A stretch of DNA of 64,000 nt from Loktanella sp. IMCC34160 (GCF_004145845.1 NZ_SELP01000004.1:310001-374000); one strand, 5' to 3'. Counted from the stretch's first letter, positions 50,659-59,527 are shown. Made by a program: numbers and translations. The notes: generated from the sequence alone by a model not told the origin.

Positions 50659-52596
50659 ATGAGCCAGACGAGCGACCAGATGGAACTGCGCGAGGACGAT
50701 ATCCGCAAGCATTACCCGGCGGCCCTGTCGATGCTGGAAGGCTTCGATCATGCGCCCCGCATCGCCAAACCGGCCGAGGCGGCCGCCGCCCCGGAACGGT
50801 CGTCCGGGATCGGCAGCCGTCGCGCCTTCCGGTCCACCACCCCCGGCCTTGTCACCCGCCGAACCGCCCGCAGCGAAGGTGTCCAACTGATCGCCCGGAT
50901 CGAAGGGGCGGATGGGGGCGATGCCCTGACCAGCCCGGTTCAGGCCCATGTTTTACAGGGGCTGCGCCGGGCCCTGGCCATCGCGCTGGCCATCGGCGAA
51001 CAGTATTCCGACCGCACCGGTCTGTCGGACCTCAAGCGCCAGAACCTTGAAGGCGCGCTGCCTGCAGGCAAGAAGGCGGAGTTTTCGGAAGGCCTGAGCG
51101 CCGAGGCGCTGGCCGTCTTGTATACATTCGCCAATGCGACATCCTTCCTGCTGGCCGATCACGCGGGCGAGGATACGGTCGAAGTGGGCGAGGTCGATGA
51201 GATCCTGACCGAGAACGCCCAACTGGCCCTGCACGGAGTGTTGTGGGAATTGGATCAGGACGTCGCGACCCACGGGGCCGATGACGTGAAGACCGCCGCA
51301 ACCGTTCTGGCCTTCGCCGAACAGGTCATGGGAAAGGTCGCCGCCCGGGCCAGCACCGCGAACGGCCTTGCCGCCTTTACCGGCGCAAGCTGGAAGGTCG
51401 AAGACGACGGTCTGACGATTCAGGGCTTCACCCCCGCCCGCAAGGCCAAGGGCACGACCCTGACCATGACCTTCAAGAAGCCGAACGAGGTGGTGGGCAA
51501 CCACATCGCCAAATATCAGGCGATGAAGCTGTCCAAGATGCTGATGGCCTACGACTTCGACAGGCGGCTGAACCCCTTTGCCGAACTGGGCGGGTTCATC
51601 TTTACCTTCATGGGGGATGGCAAGCCGGGCACGGGCAAGACCACCCTGATCCAAATGATGGCCGGGCTGATCAACGACTATTGCAAGGTGGCGGGCTATG
51701 CCTTCCGCTACCAGAACTTTGGCATCGACAATATCGACAGCTATCAGGGCAAATCGGGCCAGAACGCCAAGGCCTTTGTCCAGAACGTGCTGGACCCGGG
51801 CGTCATCGGGTTCGGCACCATCGACGATATCGACCAGATCGCGGGCAAGCGGGGCGACCGGCAGTCCAGCGCCGGCCAGCAAGAGGTGACAGCCGTATTC
51901 ATGGAGGCCTTCGCCGGGGCCAATACCGTGGTGAGGGGCAATTGCACCTTCGGCATGTTCTCGAACTACCCCGAGAACGTCGACGACGCCCTGCGCCAGC
52001 GGGCGGGTGCCCGGTTCCTTGTGGACGGGCCGCAGACGCGCGAGGATTACATCGACATCCTTGCCCTTCTGATGGGCAAGAAACACGATATCCCGCTGGG
52101 CGATCACGAGCTGTTCGCCGCGCAGGAAATCAAGAAGGCCGTCGCCGCCAGTTTCGAAAGCCACGCGCGCCCGCACGAGGAAGGGCTGGCGAAGGTCTTT
52201 GAACGGGTGCAGGCGCAGATCGGCGATCTGGACACGATCGCCAAGATGGGCACCTATCTGAAAGCCATTCAGGAAGCCGACGAACGCTTCACCGGCCGCG
52301 CGATCAAGAACATCACCGATGCGGTCAAGGTCCGGGCGATGGATTTCGAACTGCCCGACGAATGGATGGAAAACCCCGACCTGTTCCTGTTCCGCGACTA
52401 CGACACCAAGAGGGCGATGATCGAAGACCTGCGCCAGCCGATCACCATCGACATGGTGCTGCAAGAGGTGAACCGCTACGCCGACAGCGAATTCCGCTAT
52501 GCCGACAAGTCGGACGAGGTGGCGATTGAAAACATGGTGCGCGACTTCGGGCGGCAGGAGGAAGCGAAACGGCGGTATCTGGAGGGGAAAGGGTGA
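50659..52596 (+). CDS. AAA+ ATPase of the unknown cluster
   Basis: 645 residues from ATG 50659, behind GAGGAAAG. An N-terminal non-ATPase part of about 310 residues is followed by an AAA+ domain: Walker A GDGKPGTGKTT (319-329), Walker B VIGFGTIDDID (383-391), sensor-1-like FGMFSNYPENV, and arginines in LRQRAGAR (446-452) in the position of an arginine finger. The C-terminal part is helical. The N-terminal half has no family I recognise. Such ATPases remodel proteins or membranes; the coiled-coil protein upstream may be a partner. The stop overlaps the next small gene by GTGA. Confidence 0.88.
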   Translation: MSQTSDQMELREDDIRKHYPAALSMLEGFDHAPRIAKPAEAAAAPERSSGIGSRRAFRSTTPGLVTRRTARSEGVQLIARIEGADGGDALTSPVQAHVLQGLRRALAIALAIGEQYSDRTGLSDLKRQNLEGALPAGKKAEFSEGLSAEALAVLYTFANATSFLLADHAGEDTVEVGEVDEILTENAQLALHGVLWELDQDVATHGADDVKTAATVLAFAEQVMGKVAARASTANGLAAFTGASWKVEDDGLTIQGFTPARKAKGTTLTMTFKKPNEVVGNHIAKYQAMKLSKMLMAYDFDRRLNPFAELGGFIFTFMGDGKPGTGKTTLIQMMAGLINDYCKVAGYAFRYQNFGIDNIDSYQGKSGQNAKAFVQNVLDPGVIGFGTIDDIDQIAGKRGDRQSSAGQQEVTAVFMEAFAGANTVVRGNCTFGMFSNYPENVDDALRQRAGARFLVDGPQTREDYIDILALLMGKKHDIPLGDHELFAAQEIKKAVAASFESHARPHEEGLAKVFERVQAQIGDLDTIAKMGTYLKAIQEADERFTGRAIKNITDAVKVRAMDFELPDEWMENPDLFLFRDYDTKRAMIEDLRQPITIDMVLQEVNRYADSEFRYADKSDEVAIENMVRDFGRQEEAKRRYLEGKG

Positions 52597-52802
52597 GCGA
52601 GCGCAAACCCGGCTGGGATGCTAAAGTAATCGCGAGAGTTGCGAATGACTGCTATGGCGGAATGAAGTATATGTTTGAGGCTCATGGCTGGCCCGAACGA
52701 GGTTCGAAAATGATGCTGGCGGTCCAAGCCAGAGTTGTCGATGCATATGGCTCGGTTCTAGCTTTCGAAGAACATCATTCATCGAAGACCGGGCGAGGCT
52801 AG
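52593..52802 (+). CDS. 69-residue soluble protein, low GC
   Basis: GTG start overlapping the ATPase stop (GTGA). The protein is charged with aromatic residues (VANDCYGGMKYMFEAHGWPE) and has no signal or membrane segment. By hand count the DNA at 52621-52800 is 51% GC (91 of 180), well below its neighbours. Its codons look foreign, so it may be a late addition to the cluster. No family recognised. Confidence 0.62.
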   Translation: MSERKPGWDAKVIARVANDCYGGMKYMFEAHGWPERGSKMMLAVQARVVDAYGSVLAFEEHHSSKTGRG

Positions 52803-52806
52803 ACTT

Positions 52807-53160
52807 GTGACCAACCTCTCCGACGCCTTCGCCTCTGGCCTGATTGTCCCGGCGGCTGTGCTGGCCCTCTTGGGCTGGGCCGTGCCGCGCCTGCTGGCGC
52901 TGGTGATCCCCGAAGGGTTGCGACCGCTGATGCTGATCGCGCTTCTGTCCACAATTGTCATGGGGGTCTTCGGCGCGCTGTTCTTCGCGGGGCTTTATGT
53001 CTGGCAGGGGATGCCCATGGCGGCCCTGTTCGAGGCCGGGCTTGCCGCAGGCGTCGTGCATTTCGGGCGGCTCTCGCTGATCTCGGCCCTCCTATGGGGG
53101 CCGATCATGGTGCTGTCCATCGCCGGGCTGCCCAAGAACTGGATCAAGGAGACGTGGTAA
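52807..53160 (+). CDS. Membrane protein with three helices
   Basis: 117 residues from a GTG start at 52807, four bases after the previous stop. Hydrophobic segments at GLIVPAAVLALLGWAVPRLLALV, LMLIALLSTIVMGVFGALFFAGLY and LSLISALLWGPIMVLSIAGL. GC-rich like the core genes. Unknown family; a conserved-looking DNLSDAF-type start precedes the first helix. Part of the membrane component of the cluster. Confidence 0.7.
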   Translation: MTNLSDAFASGLIVPAAVLALLGWAVPRLLALVIPEGLRPLMLIALLSTIVMGVFGALFFAGLYVWQGMPMAALFEAGLAAGVVHFGRLSLISALLWGPIMVLSIAGLPKNWIKETW

Positions 53161-53161
53161 G

Positions 53162-53578
53162 ATGACGGACCCATCCGCATATCAATCTTGGACTTTGGCC
53201 GGAGCTGTCTTTCTCGTGTTGACGAGCGTCACACATTCAGTTGCCGGAGAACGCTTTCTGATTACACCGATGCTTCGATTGCGGGGCAACGCGGTTCTGG
53301 AACACTGGCTGGCCCGGATCGTCATCCGGTTCGCATGGCATCTGACCAGCCTTACATGGGTGATGATAGCGATCCTCCTACTCACGGTTGGTACCGTGAG
53401 GGTCGATCCGACAATGGCAATACTTGGGATCTTTGGCGTCGGATTTCTTGTGGCCGGGGTCTTTGACATGTTCATTAGCAGGGGCCAGCATATCGGCTGG
53501 CCATTGCTCGCTGCAACTGGAACCTGCTTGCTTGCGGCACGTTCTGTCGCGCCTCCAATTTACGTGGTGTTCTATTGA
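53162..53578 (+). CDS. Membrane protein, four helices, low GC
   Basis: 138 residues, starting two bases after the previous stop. Four hydrophobic segments (WTLAGAVFLVLTSVTHSV, HLTSLTWVMIAILLLTVGTV, MAILGIFGVGFLVAGVFDMF, LLAATGTCLLAA). Histidine residues near the first and second helices (TSVTHSVAGER, AWHLTS). GC is visibly lower than in the DUF6638 gene. No family assigned. It overlaps the DUF6638 gene by 4 bases. Confidence 0.7.
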   Translation: MTDPSAYQSWTLAGAVFLVLTSVTHSVAGERFLITPMLRLRGNAVLEHWLARIVIRFAWHLTSLTWVMIAILLLTVGTVRVDPTMAILGIFGVGFLVAGVFDMFISRGQHIGWPLLAATGTCLLAARSVAPPIYVVFY

Positions 53579-54927
53579 AACGTCTCATCGAAAAGGGCCT
53601 GATGTTTGGCAACCTGATCGTGGTGGACAGCCCGGTCTGGGTGGACCGCTACAACCGTGCCCTGAAACATCTGACGGGTAAGACCACGGCGCTGACCGAT
53701 TTTCACATCGACATTTCGGGCTTTTCGCCCGAGGTGGCGGATGAGTTGGGCGACGACCTTTACCTGAACCACGATGGGGTGAACCGGCAGTTCATCCTGC
53801 TGACCACGGACCAGAAAACCGCGCCCTTGCTGAACGCGAAATTTTCGACCGCGCGGGGCATCCTGCGTCAGTTCATCGAAGACAACGCCGCGCAACTGTT
53901 CGCGCTGACCGCCCGTGATGCGGTGGCGGGCGAGCTGGTCAATTCCGTCTATCGCGTGGACAGCCCCGCGAAACTGTTCGACATCCGCACCATCCGGGTC
54001 GAGGCGGACACGACCGCCGGAACCGTTGCCACCGCCCGCAAGCTGCGCCGGCTGATCGACCGGTTCAAGGCGGACAAGGACGCATGGTGGGACGATGTCC
54101 TGATCGCCGATATGATCGAGCTGGCCAAGGAAACCGGGGACGTGTCCCGATACCCGGTCGATCTGGATGTGGCAGAGTTCCGACAGGACAATTTCTGGAC
54201 CTCGCATTTTGGCGGGCTCTACGTGTTTCGGGGGGTGGACCACCCCGCCGTCATCACCTCGGGCAAGAAATCCGCGCTGGGCGACCTGCCGGTGCCCTAC
54301 GTCTTTGATTTCACGGACCGGGCCCGGATCGCCAAGTTCCTGACGCTGAACCGGCTGGCCGAACCTATCGTCGAAGGGCGCGGCATCGACGTGGCCGCGA
54401 TCCTGCACCAAAAGATGGATTTCGTTGTCGCCGAAGTGGCCGCGCAACTGGGCGAGGACCTGACCGGCGCTACCCGGCGCGACCTGCGGCGGCTGGGCCG
54501 GAAATACGCCGACCAACTGCCCGAGGAATGGCAGGGTCTGGCCGCCCTTGCCCGTTGGGCCGAAGAGGATGCGCCCTGGCCCCGGATCACATCGGATCAC
54601 CCGGCCTATTTCTATACCCTGCGCGCCAGCCGCCACGCCGACGCCGACCTTGTGAACATGCTCCTGGCCGAGATGTGCCCGCTGGATATCCGGCAATTGT
54701 TCATCTGTCACAAAGAGGCGTTCTATGCCGCCTATGCCCGCTGGCCGGAAGAAAAACAGGCCTATGTCGCCGATTTCCTCGACCGGGAATACCAGGTGGA
54801 CAAGGCGGGCACGCGGGCGGCACTGTTCGGGCATGACGCCCCGATGCAAGACCCGGAACCGCCGAAACCCCGGCGCGAGGATATCATTGAACGGGTCGGC
54901 CCATGGGGCGCGGTAAGGAGGACGTGA
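53575..54927 (+). CDS. DUF6638-family protein
   Basis: 450 residues from a TTG start at 53575 (TTGA overlap with the previous gene); ATG 53602 is an alternative. The opening KRLIEKGLMFGNLIVVDSP and the segment TTDQKTAPLLNAKFSTARGILRQF are typical for DUF6638 proteins of Rhodobacterales. No signal peptide, no membrane helix, no catalytic motif I can name. The central part has DAWWDDVLIADMIELAKETG and FGGLYVFRGVDHPA. It is the largest soluble partner in the cluster after the ATPase. Function unknown. Confidence 0.85.
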   Translation: MKRLIEKGLMFGNLIVVDSPVWVDRYNRALKHLTGKTTALTDFHIDISGFSPEVADELGDDLYLNHDGVNRQFILLTTDQKTAPLLNAKFSTARGILRQFIEDNAAQLFALTARDAVAGELVNSVYRVDSPAKLFDIRTIRVEADTTAGTVATARKLRRLIDRFKADKDAWWDDVLIADMIELAKETGDVSRYPVDLDVAEFRQDNFWTSHFGGLYVFRGVDHPAVITSGKKSALGDLPVPYVFDFTDRARIAKFLTLNRLAEPIVEGRGIDVAAILHQKMDFVVAEVAAQLGEDLTGATRRDLRRLGRKYADQLPEEWQGLAALARWAEEDAPWPRITSDHPAYFYTLRASRHADADLVNMLLAEMCPLDIRQLFICHKEAFYAAYARWPEEKQAYVADFLDREYQVDKAGTRAALFGHDAPMQDPEPPKPRREDIIERVGPWGAVRRT

Positions 54928-54928
54928 T

Positions 54929-55201
54929 ATGGGACTGGTGAAACTGGTCGTCTTCGGATTTCTGTTCCTGTCGGTGATCTACCTGTCGATCTCGGTCTAT
55001 TCCCGCTCGGTCCGGCGTGAAAAGCTGGAAAAACAGTGGGATGCAGACAACCCCGGGGGTGAACAGGCCGACCGGGATACCTATGTAGAACAGGGCATGG
55101 CCAAATATGAAAGCGGCTTTCGCAAGAAGCTGATCGTCTTGGTCTATATCGTGCCGACGGTCGCGATCGTCGCGATCCTCTACCTGACCAACGCCAACTG
55201 A
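54929..55201 (+). CDS. Two-helix membrane protein
   Basis: 90 residues, starting one base after the DUF6638 stop, with GGAGGACGTGAT as the ribosome-binding site. One hydrophobic segment at each end (LVKLVVFGFLFLSVIYLSIS; KKLIVLVYIVPTVAIVAILYL) flanks a charged loop of about 45 residues. No family recognised. Clearly part of the same operon. Confidence 0.75.
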   Translation: MGLVKLVVFGFLFLSVIYLSISVYSRSVRREKLEKQWDADNPGGEQADRDTYVEQGMAKYESGFRKKLIVLVYIVPTVAIVAILYLTNAN

Positions 55202-55212
55202 AAGGGCGACCG

Positions 55213-55890
55213 ATGCGCTATGTTCGAATGACTTTCCGGATTGTCACGGTCATCCTTCTGGGCAGCTTGCTGCACTATGTCCTGCCACAGCACGATATCG
55301 CCCGCGTCACCTCGACCGAGGTGATCCGGACCGATTTCAGCGGTTTCAACCGTTGGTTCTATGCGCAGGCCGACAGCGGCAATACCGAACTGTCCACCCG
55401 CGATCTGCGCCTGATCAACACGGACCGGCAAAAGACGTTCCTTTTGGGGTTCATCCCGCGTGATGCCACCGGGGTGATGGTCTATCGCAACGAAGATTCG
55501 GGCTGGATCTGGCCGCCCTATTTCAAATTCGACAGCTCCGACCTTCAGGCAGAGGCCGCATCGCTGGTCAGCACCGCGGCGGAACCGCAATGGGTCGTCG
55601 TCACCCACTATGGTTGGCGCAACCGGTTCTTTTCCATCTACCCCAACGCGGTTGGCATTCGCCCGGTCGAAGGGCCGGACGTGCGGGTGATCCCGTGGTT
55701 CAACATCAGCTTCTTCATCTTCCTAATCGTGGCCTGGCTGTTCCTGCGGGCCGCCTGGGCGCAGTTCCGCGAACGCAGTCTTGACCCGATGATGGACAAG
55801 GCCAGCCACCAGATGGACGAGGTCAACGCCGGGCTGTCGGAACGGCGGTCGCGCCTGCGCCGCTGGCTGGACACTTGGCGGCGGAAGTAA
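55213..55890 (+). CDS. DUF1523-family membrane protein
   Basis: 225 residues. An N-terminal helix (MTFRIVTVILLGSLLHYVLP), a periplasmic domain with the family pattern YRNEDSGWIWPPYFKFD and PQWVVVTHYGWRN, a second helix (INISFFIFLIVAWLFL-like, about residue 164-180) and a basic helical tail. DUF1523 proteins are common in Rhodobacterales and lack a known function. Last gene of the cluster; convergent with the AraC gene 5 bases away. Confidence 0.86.
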   Translation: MRYVRMTFRIVTVILLGSLLHYVLPQHDIARVTSTEVIRTDFSGFNRWFYAQADSGNTELSTRDLRLINTDRQKTFLLGFIPRDATGVMVYRNEDSGWIWPPYFKFDSSDLQAEAASLVSTAAEPQWVVVTHYGWRNRFFSIYPNAVGIRPVEGPDVRVIPWFNISFFIFLIVAWLFLRAAWAQFRERSLDPMMDKASHQMDEVNAGLSERRSRLRRWLDTWRRK

Positions 55891-55894
55891 CGGG

Positions 55895-56740
55895 TCAGGG
55901 CTGGATCAGATCGCGCTGGAACCGGCGCCGATAGCCCGCGGGCGTCAACCCGTGGTGGTCGCGGAACAGCTTGTGAAAATGGCTCATGTTCGGGATGCCG
56001 CAATCCGTGGCGATCTCGGGCAGGGGGTCGGTGCTGCCGGCAAGGCGGCGGGCGGCAAATTCCATACGCAGCCGGTTCACATATTCCGAGGGTGACAGGT
56101 TCAACAGCCGCCGCATGGTGCGGCTGACATGGGCGTGGACCTTGCCAGTGCGGGCGACCAGCCCGGCCGCCCCGTCGCGGAACACCGCCGGATCCTGAAC
56201 CGCCGCGCAGGCCTGCGCCAGCCAGAGCGGCAGGTCAGGGGGCAGGGCGCGCACCTCGTCCAGAAGCCGGGCCAGCAGGGGCAGCAGAAACGTTTCCAGT
56301 TCCAGCGCGCTGCGTGCCTGCGCCCGCTCAAGACGTAGCGCGGCATGGTTCAGGTCGGCCAGCTGTCGGCTGTCGAGATGGGCGCGGATCGGGGTGGGTG
56401 CATCGGACCAGAAGAATTGCCCGGACACATCCGGGTGCCGCCGCCCGATATCGGCGATCACCTCGGGGTGCAGCGACAGGGACACGACCAATGTCGCCTC
56501 TGCCCGGCCCTCCAGCCCATGCCGGTGCAAGGGGCCCGCAAAGACCAATGCGCCTTCGGTCAGGTCCTCGCGGCCATCTGGCAAATGGTGCCGCACCACC
56601 CCGTTCTGCACCCAAAGAAGTTCGTGGAAATCATGCCCGTGCAGGTGTCTTGGGCGGCCCTTGCCCAACTCGGCCCGCGCCAGGTGATAGCGGGCGGAGG
56701 GGCCGAAAATATCCTGTGTCTTCAAAAGCTGTATGGTCAT
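55895..56740 (-). CDS. AraC-family transcriptional regulator
   Basis: 281 residues from ATG 56740. An N-terminal cupin-type sensor (LHGHDFHELLWVQNGVVRHHL) is followed by two helix-turn-helix motifs; the second has LPEIATDCGIPNMSHFHKLFRDHHGLTPAGYRR. The His-rich cupin could bind a small ligand or a metal. Target genes are unknown; the divergent rpe gene 126 bases away is the nearest candidate. Upstream is GGATCAAAATAGCATATTCC, AT-rich and possibly the promoter. Confidence 0.9.
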   Translation of the reverse strand: MTIQLLKTQDIFGPSARYHLARAELGKGRPRHLHGHDFHELLWVQNGVVRHHLPDGREDLTEGALVFAGPLHRHGLEGRAEATLVVSLSLHPEVIADIGRRHPDVSGQFFWSDAPTPIRAHLDSRQLADLNHAALRLERAQARSALELETFLLPLLARLLDEVRALPPDLPLWLAQACAAVQDPAVFRDGAAGLVARTGKVHAHVSRTMRRLLNLSPSEYVNRLRMEFAARRLAGSTDPLPEIATDCGIPNMSHFHKLFRDHHGLTPAGYRRRFQRDLIQP

Positions 56741-56866
56741 GGGATCAAAATAGCATATTCCCCGCGACCCGCGCCCGGCATTCTGCCGCAGGTGCGAAGA
56801 ATGCGTGACCTTGCCCGTTTTTCGGGCTAGAGGGGCGGCAACTGCTGCCAAGGGAGGCTATGGCCC

Positions 56867-57544
56867 ATGTCCTTCGATCGTTCCGTGAAAATCGCCCCGT
56901 CCATCCTGTCCGCCGATTTTGCCAACTTCGGCGCCGAGATTCGCGCGATCGAGGCCGAGGGTGCGGATTGGGTCCATGTGGACGTGATGGATGGCCATTT
57001 CGTCCCCAACCTGACCTTCGGCCCGCCCGCCGTGAAGGCGTTCCGCCCGCATGTGAAGACGGTGATGGATGTGCACCTGATGATCACCCCGGTGGACCCC
57101 TATATCGACGCCTATGCCGAAGCCGGGGCCGATATCCTGACCGCGCATATCGAGGCAGGCCCTCATATCCACCGAACGCTGCAGGCGATCCGAGGCGCGG
57201 GGATGAAGGCGGGCGTCGCCCTGAACCCCGGCACCCCGGCCGAGGCGGTGGCGCATCTTCTGGACCTGACCGACCTTATCTGCGTGATGACCGTGAACCC
57301 CGGCTTTGGCGGGCAAAAGTTCATCGACATGACCGCCAAGATCCGGACCCTGCGCCAGATGATCGGTGACCGTCCGGTGCATATCGAAATCGACGGTGGG
57401 GTCGATCCGAAGACCGCCCCGCTGGTGGTCGAGGCGGGCGCCGATGTGCTGGTTGCCGGGTCGGCGGTGTTCAAGGGCGGGTCCGTGGATAACCCCGGCG
57501 TCTACGGCGACAACATGCGCGCCATCCGCGCCTCGGTCGCCTGA
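56867..57544 (+). CDS. rpe: Ribulose-phosphate 3-epimerase
   Basis: 225 residues. TIM-barrel motifs: [53 protein letters not shown], and the C-terminal HIEIDGGV with VAGSAVFKG. The metal ligands (His, Asp in VDVMDGH and EIDGGV) are intact. It interconverts ribulose 5-phosphate and xylulose 5-phosphate in the pentose-phosphate and Calvin pathways. No other pathway gene is next to it. Confidence 0.96.
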   Translation: MSFDRSVKIAPSILSADFANFGAEIRAIEAEGADWVHVDVMDGHFVPNLTFGPPAVKAFRPHVKTVMDVHLMITPVDPYIDAYAEAGADILTAHIEAGPHIHRTLQAIRGAGMKAGVALNPGTPAEAVAHLLDLTDLICVMTVNPGFGGQKFIDMTAKIRTLRQMIGDRPVHIEIDGGVDPKTAPLVVEAGADVLVAGSAVFKGGSVDNPGVYGDNMRAIRASVA

Positions 57545-57547
57545 CCT

Positions 57548-57763
57548 TCAGGCACTATCGGGATCACAGCGTTTGCAGGCCCGCAGCCCCGCCGCGCGGG
57601 CTGCCTCTGGACTGTTGAAGAACCGCGTGTTCTTGCGCAGCGGCTTTCGCGCGGTGCAGGTGAAGCGGCAGTAGATCCCGGTCGAGGTCACACCGGCCCA
57701 GACCGTCCCGTTATGGGCGGCGTCGCGGGCCAGAAAGGCGTCATAAAGGGCATCTTCATCCAT
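57548..57763 (-). CDS. Lone Ada-type zinc-binding domain
   Basis: 71 residues. The four zinc cysteines C32, C36, C63 and C66 (CRFTC ... CKRC) have the same spacing as in the N-terminal domain of E. coli Ada, where the first of them accepts methyl from DNA phosphotriesters. The AraC-like and methyltransferase domains of Ada are absent; the protein ends 5 residues after C66. The methyl-accepting C and its RKPLRKN loop are intact. It could be a methyl-sensing fragment or the remnant of a broken ada gene. Confidence 0.85.
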   Translation of the reverse strand: MDEDALYDAFLARDAAHNGTVWAGVTSTGIYCRFTCTARKPLRKNTRFFNSPEAARAAGLRACKRCDPDSA

Positions 57764-57804
57764 CCCCCGACCCTATCACTGGGCGCGGCCCGAATCCTGC
57801 GCAA

Positions 57805-58977
57805 TCACCCTGCCAGCCGCGCCGCGAAGGCCAGAACCCGCCGCAGCGCATCTTCATAGGCCAAATCGGGGATGGTCATGGCGACCCGGATGTGCCCCGC
57901 CGCCGCGGTGCCGAAACTTTCGCCCGGCATGACAGCGATCTTTTCGTCGTCCAGCAGGCGGTTGGCGAACTCCTCGCCCGACAGGCCCGTCGCGCGGATA
58001 TCCAGCATCGTGTACATCGCGCCCTGCGGCGGGACTGCACGGACGGTGGTTTGGCCCGCGATCAGCGCCAGTGTCATATCGCGCCGCCGGGCAAAGGGGG
58101 CCGCAACCCGCGCCTCTGCCTGCGGTCCCAGGCCCAGCGCATAGGTGGCGGCATCCTGCACAAACCCTGCCACCCCATAGTTGGTGTTGGTGGACAGATT
58201 GATCAGATGGTCGATGACCTCGACCGGGGCGCAGATCCAGCCGATCCGGCTGCCGGTCATCGCATGGCTCTTCGACATCGACCCGACAAGGATGGTGCGC
58301 TCTGCCATTCCGGGCAGAGCACGCGGAGAGATATGTTCGCCCTCCCAGACCTGGCAATCATAGACTTCGTCCGAGATCAGCCAGAGGTCATGATCCCGGC
58401 AGACCGCCGCGATCCCGTCGAGCGTTTCGCGGGAATAAACGACGCCGGTCGGGTTGTTCGGCGAATTGACCAGAAGGCTGGCGGCCCCCTCTGCCTGCGC
58501 CGCGATGGCGTCGGGCCGGGGCTGAAACCCGTCCTCGGCCAGCGCCTGAACCGGCACGGCCACGCCGCCCGCCGCCCGGATGGTGCCGGGGTAGGTGGCG
58601 TAATAGGGGTCGATGAACAGCCCCTCTTGGCCATCCCCGCAGGTCGCCAGATGGGCGGCAAACAGCGCGGCCTGCCCCCCCGCCGTGATTAGGATGTTTT
58701 CGGGGCCCGTGGGCACGCCTGTCATGCGGGTGACCCGATCGGCCGCCGCCCGCCGCAGCGCCGGGGTGCCCGGCACGATGGCATAACCGGTGTGCCCGCC
58801 CGTCGCGGCCCGGTTCATCGCGTCAAGGATATCCGGCGCGGTGCGCACGTCATGTTCGCCGATGGTCAGTTCGGTTACGGGAGTGCCCGCCGCCAGCATA
58901 GCCCGCGCGCGGTAGAAGACGCCCCAGCCGTCGGACCCGCCGGGGCTGATGGAAGTGATACGGTTCGATAGTTTCAT
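57805..58977 (-). CDS. PLP-dependent class I/II aminotransferase
   Basis: 390 residues from ATG 58977. Fold type I motifs: VNSPNNPTGVVYS, WLISDEVYDCQ, and the PLP lysine in GSMSKSHAMTGSRIGW, with the conserved Arg near the C-terminus (HIRVAMTI). It is in the aspartate/aromatic aminotransferase group; the substrate is unknown. It is convergent with rpe and the Ada fragment and followed upstream by soxR on the same strand. Confidence 0.9.
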   Translation of the reverse strand: MKLSNRITSISPGGSDGWGVFYRARAMLAAGTPVTELTIGEHDVRTAPDILDAMNRAATGGHTGYAIVPGTPALRRAAADRVTRMTGVPTGPENILITAGGQAALFAAHLATCGDGQEGLFIDPYYATYPGTIRAAGGVAVPVQALAEDGFQPRPDAIAAQAEGAASLLVNSPNNPTGVVYSRETLDGIAAVCRDHDLWLISDEVYDCQVWEGEHISPRALPGMAERTILVGSMSKSHAMTGSRIGWICAPVEVIDHLINLSTNTNYGVAGFVQDAATYALGLGPQAEARVAAPFARRRDMTLALIAGQTTVRAVPPQGAMYTMLDIRATGLSGEEFANRLLDDEKIAVMPGESFGTAAAGHIRVAMTIPDLAYEDALRRVLAFAARLAG

Positions 58978-59008
58978 GGGCGGACGGGACCAGCCCATTC
59001 GGCCGGTG

Positions 59009-59446
59009 TCAATCCCGGATCAGCTTGCGCGGGCCGGAACCTTCGCCTGCAAGCGTGTCGTCGGGATTGTAAAGGGCGCAGGTGTCCAGCGACAGGCACC
59101 CACAGCCGATGCAACCGTCCAACCGGTCGCGCAGCCTTTCAAGCTGGGCGATGCGGTCGTTGATCCCGTCGCGCATCCGTTCGGACACCCGGGTCCAATC
59201 GGCCTTGCTGGGGGCCTGATGCGCGGGCAGGTCGGCCATTTCCGCGGCGATCTCGGACAGGGAGAACCCCAGTTTCTGCGCGATCATCGCAAAGGACAGA
59301 CGCCGGATGTCGGGCCGCCCGTATCTGCGGTGCCCGCCCGCGTTGCGCACAGGCTGCACGATGCCGTGGGTTTCGTAGAACCGGATTGCCGACACGGCCA
59401 GCCCGGTCCGTTCCGCCAGATCGCCGATCGTCAATCCGCCCTGCAT
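59009..59446 (-). CDS. soxR: Redox-sensitive regulator SoxR
   Basis: 145 residues. MerR-type helix-turn-helix (LTIGDLAERTGLAVSAIRFYE) with the SoxR [2Fe-2S] ligands C112-x2-C115-x-C117-x5-C123 (CIGCGCLSLDTC). SoxR activates genes in response to superoxide-generating or redox-cycling compounds. The 18-bp operator 59461-59478 lies 14 bases before its start codon. A soxS gene is not in the window, as expected outside enterics; here SoxR probably controls neighbouring genes directly. Confidence 0.95.
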   Translation of the reverse strand: MQGGLTIGDLAERTGLAVSAIRFYETHGIVQPVRNAGGHRRYGRPDIRRLSFAMIAQKLGFSLSEIAAEMADLPAHQAPSKADWTRVSERMRDGINDRIAQLERLRDRLDGCIGCGCLSLDTCALYNPDDTLAGEGSGPRKLIRD

Positions 59447-59460
59447 GAAAAACCCCTTGA

Positions 59461-59478
59461 TCTAAAGTGGACTTTAGA
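59461..59478. promoter_or_regulatory. SoxR/MerR-type operator
   Basis: TCTAAAGTGGACTTTAGA: perfect 8-bp inverted repeats around GG, between a plus-strand -35-like TTGATC (59457-59462) and a weak -10-like TACACC (59482-59487) with a 19-base spacer, the long spacing MerR-family activators need. It would drive transcription to the right, towards the genes at 59528 and 59667. Confidence 0.65.
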
Positions 59479-59527
59479 AATTACACCTGAGTCGAAGGTT
59501 GAACACAAGGCAAGAAAGGAATGAACC

